A stretch of DNA of 64,000 nucleotides from Massospora cicadina (Eukaryota > Entomophthoromycota > Entomophthoromycetes > Entomophthorales > Entomophthoraceae), in the NCBI GenBank assembly GCA_022478985.1, contig JAKSZP010008052.1, positions 94,471-158,470 of the forward strand, written 5' to 3'. Under the pieces are notes generated by a model. That model saw only the letters and a list, made by a program, of their open reading frames with translations, made no database searches and was not told the origin of the DNA. A program made the position numbers and the translations under genes. Positions 57,734 to 64,000 of the stretch are shown in pieces. How positions within the stretch are numbered: position 1 is the first letter of the stretch; each line of letters begins with the position of its first letter.

Positions 57734-58404
57734 GACCCAATGGAATCCCATACAAATTGATTGCAACTTCCAGACCTACTTTACGTATCCTCCTCACCAA
57801 ACTCAACAAATGCCTGGATGAGACCAATCTGATGTCTGGAGGGGTGAATCCCTGATTATTCTTCTCCTCAAAAAGGCAATACACATCACTCAACAACTGG
57901 CGTCATATATCACTGATTAATTCTGACTCCAACTGCTCTCAAAAATACTGGCACGTCATCTGGGTTCAATTGGGAGGAACATGATCTCACCAAACCAACA
58001 CGGATTTGTCCCCTGCAGGAGCATTTAGGACAATATCTACATGGTCAACAACGTCACCCAGTCAAACTCTAGCAGGGCATAGTATTCCTAGACCAACAGA
58101 AAGCTTACGACAGGGTAGACTGGTCATATTTACACAATTGCATGGAAAGAGCACACCTGCCACATAATTTCACTGACTGGGCAATGAAGAAAAAAACTAC
58201 CACAAGCATGTCAGTTTTAGGCCCCAGATTCCAGTCAGCTAAAATTTTTACCTCAATGTTGGGTGAGGCAAGTAGATCCTTTGAGCCCCATGTTGTACAA
58301 CCTGGCTTTTGACCCAAGGTTGTGGGCGGCGGAGTTGGAGCTCAAAGGTATTGGTGTGTGTGGGCAGCCACCACTGAAAGCTCTGTCATATGCAGATGAC
58401 GCAG
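57734..58404 (+). pseudogene. LINE-A reverse transcriptase, continued to YADD
   Basis: The RT resumes with PNGIPYKLIATSR, then RHISLINSDSN ('R.IsLl..d.K'). A decayed GFVPGR block follows near 58000-58020. Then FLDQQKAYDRVDWSYL (about 58087-58140), the 'DqqKAfDrv.w..l' motif with the first catalytic Asp, SPLYNLAF-like sequence near 58280-58305, and LSYADDAV with YADD intact at 58389-58400. The sequence is cut by Gyp-8 a few bases later; the thumb and 3' end are outside the window or beyond the Helitron. Frames change several times. Confidence 0.88.
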
Positions 58405-59506
58405 TGTTAAAGTCCTAGGTTCTTCATCAATTGATTGTTCCCAGGATTTTTAACTGCACAGGCTCGATGTTGTGCAATCCTTCACATTGTCTGATAATAT
58501 ATATTTGATTGATAATAATATGAAGACTATTATCCATAGTTGAATAGATCACTAGTATTGCGTCCAACGATTGACCAGTATTCTTCCAAGAAATATCCAA
58601 GATGTCCTCAATAGGATTTTGTTCCCTTTTCCAGCTAACTTGATCCGCGCTCAGATCCTAGTTTACGACCTCTCTCTGGTGGCACACAGTTGGCAGCAAT
58701 TCCCATCTTAGCTCAGCTTCTCTTCTCTGAATCCTCAATACTCACCCTTTTTCCTAAAGAGTCTTAAATTAAAGCAAACAGCAATAATGTCTTTGAAGAT
58801 TAGTAGAACTAGAAATGAATTCTACTAAAGTATATTATACTAAATACTGTTTTCTTGTTATTTATTAAGTGAATTCTTAAGGGAAGTTATAGTGGAAATT
58901 CAACGCCCAACCCTCAATTGCCACCTCAATGATGAAACGGCAGCTGGTGCCATTGAATTACCTTTGTTATCTCATCAGAGAGGTTTTACCATCCTGGCTA
59001 GGATTCTATTGTCAAGAATCCTTGAGACCAAAAATGGAAAGAGTTGGAAATGTGTACTTAACATTTCTCTCTCAATCCCAGCGAACCAACCATATTTAGC
59101 AAGCGACTTATTAGGTAATGGGACTTGTTACCCATTAAGGTAGGTCGCAAACCAACTGATTGATTTGCTAGTTGCAGGCAGCATCTCTCGCCTCACAACT
59201 TAATCATTAAATTCCTAATCATTCGGTGATGAAACCCAACCAATCCCAACGAGTACACCTGATAGTCAATCATTGATCAACTATAAGATGCCCATTTTTG
59301 TCAGCAACTCTGCCCGATGAGATCTTAAGTATTCACCTGGATCAATCCCTGATGGTTATTAACCAGTCAAATTACCTAAAATCCCCCAAACATTGATAAC
59401 CTGAAATCAAAGTCAACCAATATTCAATTCACTTTGCAATAGAATATTACCCCCTAGCGACCCCTTGTAATCTAGTCAGCTGGGAATATGGGCAAAAATC
59501 CCAACA
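58405..59506 (-). repeat. Gyp-8 3' LTR
   Basis: In plus-strand reading it runs from TGTTAAAGTCCTAGG to GGCAAAAATCCCAACA, about 1102 bp, the reverse of the Gyp-7 LTR. It is closest by eye to the solo LTR at 5496-6609, with which it shares AATATATATTTGATTGATAA in reverse complement. The polypurine tract follows as its complement CGTCACCCTCTTACC (59507-59521). Confidence 0.92.
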
Positions 59507-61255
59507 CGTCACCCTCTTACCTAGATTTCCAGTGAGAAAAGTATTGGGACAGGAGAAGACTGCTTTGGACATCTGGTTTTTACTTCTTTAGAACAAATCA
59601 GATTACAGCTGATTGGTACTTTACGCTGCTTGGAATGACTTCAGCATGCGCCTCTTTTCTTTTTCCTCCTTGCTACTTCCTACTCAGAGTGTGATTCCCA
59701 TGACCTTCTGACATGTCGGACTGATCAATTTTACTTATGACAATATCAATCCCAGGATCCAGTTTTCCCCCATTAAGGCATATGTCCCGCTATCATATTC
59801 ATATTTCTTAGTCTGGAATCCTAGATTTCCCAATTTTTCTCCTCATCCTTGACAGGAGATTCTTATCATTGATGTTTGTTTTGAAGCACAATTAAGAATG
59901 TCCATTTATATTCACCCTTGTATTTTCTCAAAAATAACCTCTTGGCTCATATCATTCTTATTTCTTCTCTGGAAAGCTAATCTATTAATTTTGAGGTTAA
60001 TTTTCTCCAAAATTAGTGCTTAATTGATTTCAGAGTGCATAAAGTTGACTAATATAAATGTCCAACATCACCCCTTACATCCAGCTCATATGTCGAATTT
60101 GGAGTCTCAGTACCAACAACTTCTTAATACTATTTCTGATAAAGACCTTCGACTCTTCCAGCTGCTGAGTTGATCTGCACGCCAGAACCTCTTCTATGGT
60201 CCTCCCAGGACTCATACTCCCAGTCAAGTACCCATGGCCATTCCTTCCATGGAATTACCAGAATTGGTATCCAATCTTGATGAAACCAGGTTATAATTGT
60301 CTCAAACATGTGACCAATCCTTCCTCTGTCATCAATTCCCAAATTAGATTTTTAAACTATCCTGGATTTGGCTCCCTTTGCAGATTCTCCTACCATCATT
60401 GTCAAAACTCCTGAAGCAATGCCCTCTGCTCTCAATCAATTGTTCCTTTCTAGATCAGACTTGCTTCTGGAGTTCCTTTTCTGCCTTGGCCAGTATTACA
60501 ATCCAGATGATTTTTCAACTGAACTAGCCACCAGAAACAGTGAATATTTCAAACTCCCCTCTGCAGAACTGAGGACTTAGGTAACTGAGGCTTCATTCAT
60601 AGCTCTGAACCCCTCTGATCTTAAAAAATTCTATATTGAGACGTTGCAGCCTATGCTCTTTGCTTTGCCAGCCAAGATCTTTTAAGTAGGCCATGAAACT
60701 TCAAGCCTCTCCTGACTTTCATTGCTCATTCTGCTTTCACTTCTAAGAATCTCATAGGTTTCATCTGAAGGATGCCATCTCCTCCCTGAATGACTATCTT
60801 GTTTCTGGCATACCCCATCTATATCTTTATTGATGGCTTTAATGGGGGGCATTATTTGACAACCCCTGCATAGTATCCCTTATTAGTGCTAGCCCATATG
60901 TGATTATGTTCTTGACAAAGCCCATCAATAAGCGCTCAAGACCAATCTTCTAGCTCCGGTGCTATATTGGGATTATTTAAGGTTATTTACCAACTGCCTC
61001 TTCTTGTTTCGTTGCTTTTCTCCCTGAGCTAGGGTATCACATTTTGCATGTTCCAACATTTCCATCTCTCTTCCACTAATCACATTCTCACAGGAATCTG
61101 CCTCTGCTCAGCAAACTTGGTTTTGAGTAGGTCTAGCCCTCAATGGCGTCCAATCTCACATAGCTATCAATGGTTTGTTTATCCTATTATGATCCATACT
61201 CCCTCCCCAAGAGGCAACATAGGCAAAATCATCCCTGAGTTGAGGTTAAAAAAAT
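59507..61255 (+). pseudogene. Gyp-8 antisense ORF (aORF), homologue of the Gyp-7 frame
   Basis: It is antisense to the Gyp-8 pol genes, hence on the plus strand. It starts at the polypurine tract with LPRFPVRKVLGQE (LPRFPAIKGLGQ in Gyp-7). Next comes NHQYFTLLGMTSA, then YGPPRTHTPSQVPMA near 60195-60235. The best-preserved block at 60365-60693 has DLAPFADSPTIIVKTPEAMP, SRSDLLLEFLF and PMLFALPAK, and the C-terminal frame 61048-61257 ends near LRLKK. Alignment with Gyp-7 runs almost the whole length in the same frame. No match to a domain I know. Confidence 0.72.
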
Positions 61256-61600
61256 AAAAATTATAAAAATATATCTTTTTTCTATGCGTTTTTTAATAGT
61301 TAAATATTTTTCTTATATTTTTATTAATCTTTTATTTTATTTTTTTCTATGGGACATGACCTTTTCTCAGTTCAGCGGTCCATCTTTTCTATTTTATTCC
61401 CCTTACTGTTCCTTGGTATACTTAGACCTATCAGTTTTCTATGGTACATTGTCTTATTTTTTTAAGACTTAACCATCTAGTTTGGTTCAGAGGTCCTTTT
61501 TTGGACTTAACCAAAACATCAGGACATAACAAACTTAATGGTTCAGCGATCCTTTAAGAACACTTTTTTCATCAATCTATTACTTTAAATACTTAGCATG
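61256..61600. other. Gyp-8 convergent spacer
   Basis: A T-rich stretch, then, in reverse orientation, the same hairpin repeats as in Gyp-7 (GGTCCTTTTTTGGACTTAACC around 61490-61511, a related copy near 61460). It separates the ends of the aORF and of integrase. The frame 61284-61472 is T-rich and not convincing. Confidence 0.5.
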
Positions 61601-62640
61601 GACCCAATTTACTATCCTTCCAACCAAGAGGTTCTTGATAGTATAGGCGTCCATTTCCGTCTTGTCAATAATCTCAATAGGAACCAACCACAATACATCC
61701 AACTAGTTTCTTCTCCCAAAACCATTCATATTGCAATAGGAAACTCTTTTGCCTATTCAGTATTCTGATAAGGCCAGTCAGTTCTTATCATCCATTGTTT
61801 TCACTCAAATCATTTTATTTGAAGTCGTACCAAATGCTTGCAATTGCATTTTGATCTGGATATCTAACAATCAGTTCAGGTACTGGTCAGCACTTATCCC
61901 CAACGTTGGTTCCACCACCAAATATAAAATTGGTGGCAACGTGGCCTTTCTCCTGTAAAACAACTCAAACAGCGTTTTTCCTATCGCTGTATGATGACTG
62001 ATAATGTAGAAGAACATCACCAAGTTAGATTAAGTTCCCCATGTGGAGTTTCTCTATGTGACTAGATTCTTAGCGTCATAGCCAGCATCCCATTGACCCA
62101 TTCTACCAGTCCATACATATCCAGCTGGTATGGTACAGAAATAACTCCTTGGATCCCCATTATGTCATTCTAATATGGGATCACATGAGACATAAAATTT
62201 ATTCCACTATTGCTCAGCAAAACCTGCAGGCATTCATGTTAGTATTTTACTTGATCTAGGGTAAATTTCACAGTGCTGGTAGCATTTACTTTTACCAGGG
62301 CCTCCAATTCAACCCACCTTGTTAGAAGGTCAATCACAACTATATTGTATTTGATTCACCCGCTACTCATGGCTAGATTTCCCATCTCATCAATGGACAC
62401 CATATGCCAAGAAAATCCAGGGTGGACCAGTCAGTATCCAGTCATGTTCTTGTGCGGCTTGTGCAACTGGAACTCCTCACAATAAGCTAGAAAGTCTGCT
62501 ACATCATAGTTGATGGACTCCCAGTAGTAATATTGGAAAATATGATTGGTCATCTTCCTCAGGCTTTCATGCCTGAAAATCTTATGAGAAGCTTAAATGG
62601 TAGACACTCATTCTGATGGCTTTAGATATAATAATCGCTT
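61601..62640 (-). pseudogene. Gyp-8 integrase remnant
   Basis: On the minus strand, QLHKPHKNMTGY (about 62475-62435), GFSWHMVSIDEMGNLA (about 62420-62380, first Asp present), then a decayed NSGINFMSHVIPY (second motif) near 62210-62165. DMYGLVEWVNGMLAM follows at about 62125-62080 with the Glu intact, then a LPPILYLVVEPTLGIS-like block near 61930-61890 and a C-terminal region near 61600-61700. Each piece corresponds to the Gyp-7 integrase. Broken by many frameshifts. Confidence 0.78.
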
Positions 62641-63591
62641 CCCATAGATCATCTTAAAAACTTGTCCATCCATGGCCATGGTGCTTTCTATTGCTTTTCA
62701 AAGCGCACCTTAGATTTCTCCATTTACCATTCTCTGGAATAGCTCATCTGCATGCTGATATACCACTTGGACCATAGGTAACCTTGATACGCCATCTGCA
62801 TTCTGATGAGAAGCTCTACTCAGTGGCCTATCTCATAATTGTAATCCTGTAGCTTTAGTGCCCATCAGGACAGTTTTCCCTCTGGTAGTCTAAATTATGT
62901 ACCTGATGCAATGAGGAGTGGTCTATCATTACTTTGAAGTGTGTTCAATGAATATACACCCAAACTGTTTACAGACATAAACGACCGCAAGGCATTCACT
63001 ATAGTCACGTTATAATTCCTCTCAGCCGCTGAGAGTGTCCAGCTCATATTCCACTAGATGTTCATCCCCAAGTTCATCTACTTGGCTCAGTACAGTGCCA
63101 ATCACCATTAACAAAGCATCAGTTTGTATTATAAATTTTCAATTAAAATTTGGGTATTTTGTGAAAATCAGAGAATTTATTAGATACTGGCGTAACTCAT
63201 TAAGGAACTCTGGGCCACTTCACTCAAAATGAATCCTTTTTTTAAGATCCTTCAGCAAATGTAAGAGGGATCACTCCTTGGTACAGCCATTTTCTCTATG
63301 GCTATGATTTTCTGGGTATGTGGCTGCAGTTACTAGAGATGATTACAAATCCCAGATATTCTAACTCTTTTTTTAAAAAGTAACACTTCCTTGGCTTAAG
63401 CTTCAGGTTGGCCACGGATAGTTGCTTATAAGCTTCCTCCAAGTGATGTAAATGGTCAGTGAACGTCCTACTGAACACATTTATATTGTCCAAGTACACC
63501 AGGATGCATGACAACTTTAGGTCATTTAGTATGGCATACATGGCCCTCTGGAATGTCGCAGGTGCATTGCATAGACCCTGGGGCATCCTCA
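62641..63591 (-). pseudogene. pol: Gyp-8 RNase H and reverse transcriptase remnant, cut by Helitron
   Basis: The RT frame 63302-63592 (minus) reads RMPQGLCNAPATFQRAMYAI, then the catalytic box YLDN at 63485-63496 (second Asp to Asn), then LKPRKCYFLKKELEYLGFV. RNase H follows at 63140-62830 with QTDALLMVIGTVLSQVDELG and TLSAAERNYN. The region upstream of MPQG is missing because the Helitron starts there. Confidence 0.88.
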
Positions 63592-64000
63592 TCTATATAT
63601 ATATAAATGAATATCTGTGTGTCTAGCTGTGTATGTCCCAAATGCATTCCTATACCATTCATCCAATTGTGATGAAACTTTGGTGAGTTGTTGTGTGCAT
63701 GCCTGAGAAGGTTTATAAATTTTAAAAAATATTATTTTAATAGTAAATAAAAAGTTTTATATATGTAACAAGTGAAAATCCTATATATACTTTGATCATA
63801 TTTGCTATATTGTTACAGCTGAGCAGTTTAAATTTGTTTGATATAATAATACATATGGTTTTGCTAAGTGGTTATTGGTCATTTGGCTATTAAAGAAGTA
63901 AATTTAAATCAAGACTTTGAATCAAAAGTCCAATTGATTTTAAAATACCTCCTCTAGCATAATTGGCTTGGCTTCATCCTCTCTCTCACAAATATCACTT
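63592..64000 (+). mobile_element. Helitron 5' end
   Basis: Sequence begins TCTATATATATATATAAATG, followed by a GTCTG/GTGT-rich stretch, then TGTGATGAAACTTTGGTGAG and an AT-rich body. The TCTATATATATA start with 'TGTCTG..ATGTCC..GATGAAA.TT' is the characteristic 5' terminus of many Helitrons (established knowledge of the superfamily). It enters between A (63591) and T (63592), the AT target Helitrons use, in the middle of the Gyp-8 RT. No Rep/helicase coding and no 3' CTRR end lie within the window. Confidence 0.75.

Larger units (their letters stand above)
58405..63591 (-). mobile_element. Gyp-8, opposite-strand relative of Gyp-7, truncated by a Helitron
   Basis: A minus-strand element whose 3' LTR is at the left (58405-59506). 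To the right come the aORF (plus strand here), the convergent spacer, integrase, RNase H and RT, the Gyp-7 order mirrored. It breaks off inside RT at 63591, where a Helitron begins, so protease, gag and the 5' LTR are missing from the window. It entered LINE-A after GCAG at 58401-58404; the matching duplication is not visible here. DNA and protein similarity place it in the Gyp-7 family. Confidence 0.9.

Noticed and set aside
1..64000. Host protein genes, CRISPR arrays, rRNA, bacterial operons
   Set aside because: Every convincing reading frame belongs to a transposable element; no regular spacer-repeat array, rRNA segment or ribosome-binding-site pattern was seen.

Overview
The window is eukaryotic and consists almost entirely of transposable elements. 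I see no host protein gene, no rRNA and no functional tRNA. Base composition is moderately AT-rich. The mixture of elements is Ty3/gypsy retrotransposons (one with a chromodomain), a LINE with a KAYDRV / YADD reverse transcriptase, a tRNA-like SINE and a Helitron end. This suits a large, repeat-rich fungal genome, possibly a basidiomycete such as a rust. That assignment is inference from style only, and other TE-rich eukaryotes cannot be excluded.

Layout, with working names Gyp-1 to Gyp-8. Block A (1-13.4 kb) holds a minus-strand gypsy element (Gyp-1: pol at the left edge, gag at 11.1-13 kb), split by a plus-strand gypsy element with paired LTRs (Gyp-2, 2620-11103). Gyp-2 is itself split by a solo LTR of the Gyp-7 family (5496-6609, perfect 5-bp target duplication). 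Block B (13.6-27 kb) is a minus-strand gypsy element (Gyp-3) interrupted by a chromovirus (Gyp-4, 16857-22908, perfect 5-bp duplication) and by an LTR-sized insertion (22932-23735). Block C (27.8-35.5 kb) is a minus-strand gypsy element with paired LTRs (Gyp-5); its left LTR carries a SINE flanked by a perfect 15-bp duplication. 35.5-38.06 kb has no recognisable gene.

Block D (38-63.6 kb) is a three-level nest. A LINE (ORF1, endonuclease, RT) is broken inside its RT by Gyp-6 (40906-57733). Gyp-6 is broken inside its 3' LTR by Gyp-7 (48000-57501). The LINE resumes at 57734 and is broken again just after its YADD box by Gyp-8, a second, opposite-strand member of the Gyp-7 family. Gyp-8 is cut off inside its RT by the 5' end of a Helitron at 63592.

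All coding regions are decayed: frameshifts, stops, and in most elements a lost YLDD aspartate. They are given as pseudogenes with approximate ends; frames change many times inside each, so boundaries come from motif order. Intact elements of this kind work as follows: gag makes the particle, the DTG protease cuts the polyprotein, RT/RNase H copies RNA from a tRNA-primed PBS and a PPT, and integrase inserts the copy, leaving a 5-bp duplication.

The most unusual content is (i) a long antisense reading frame between integrase and 3' LTR, alignable at protein level between Gyp-7 and Gyp-8, (ii) a collagen-like Gly-X-Y stretch in the Gag of Gyp-6 and its relative Gyp-3, and (iii) a near-identical primer-binding site in four different LTR families.
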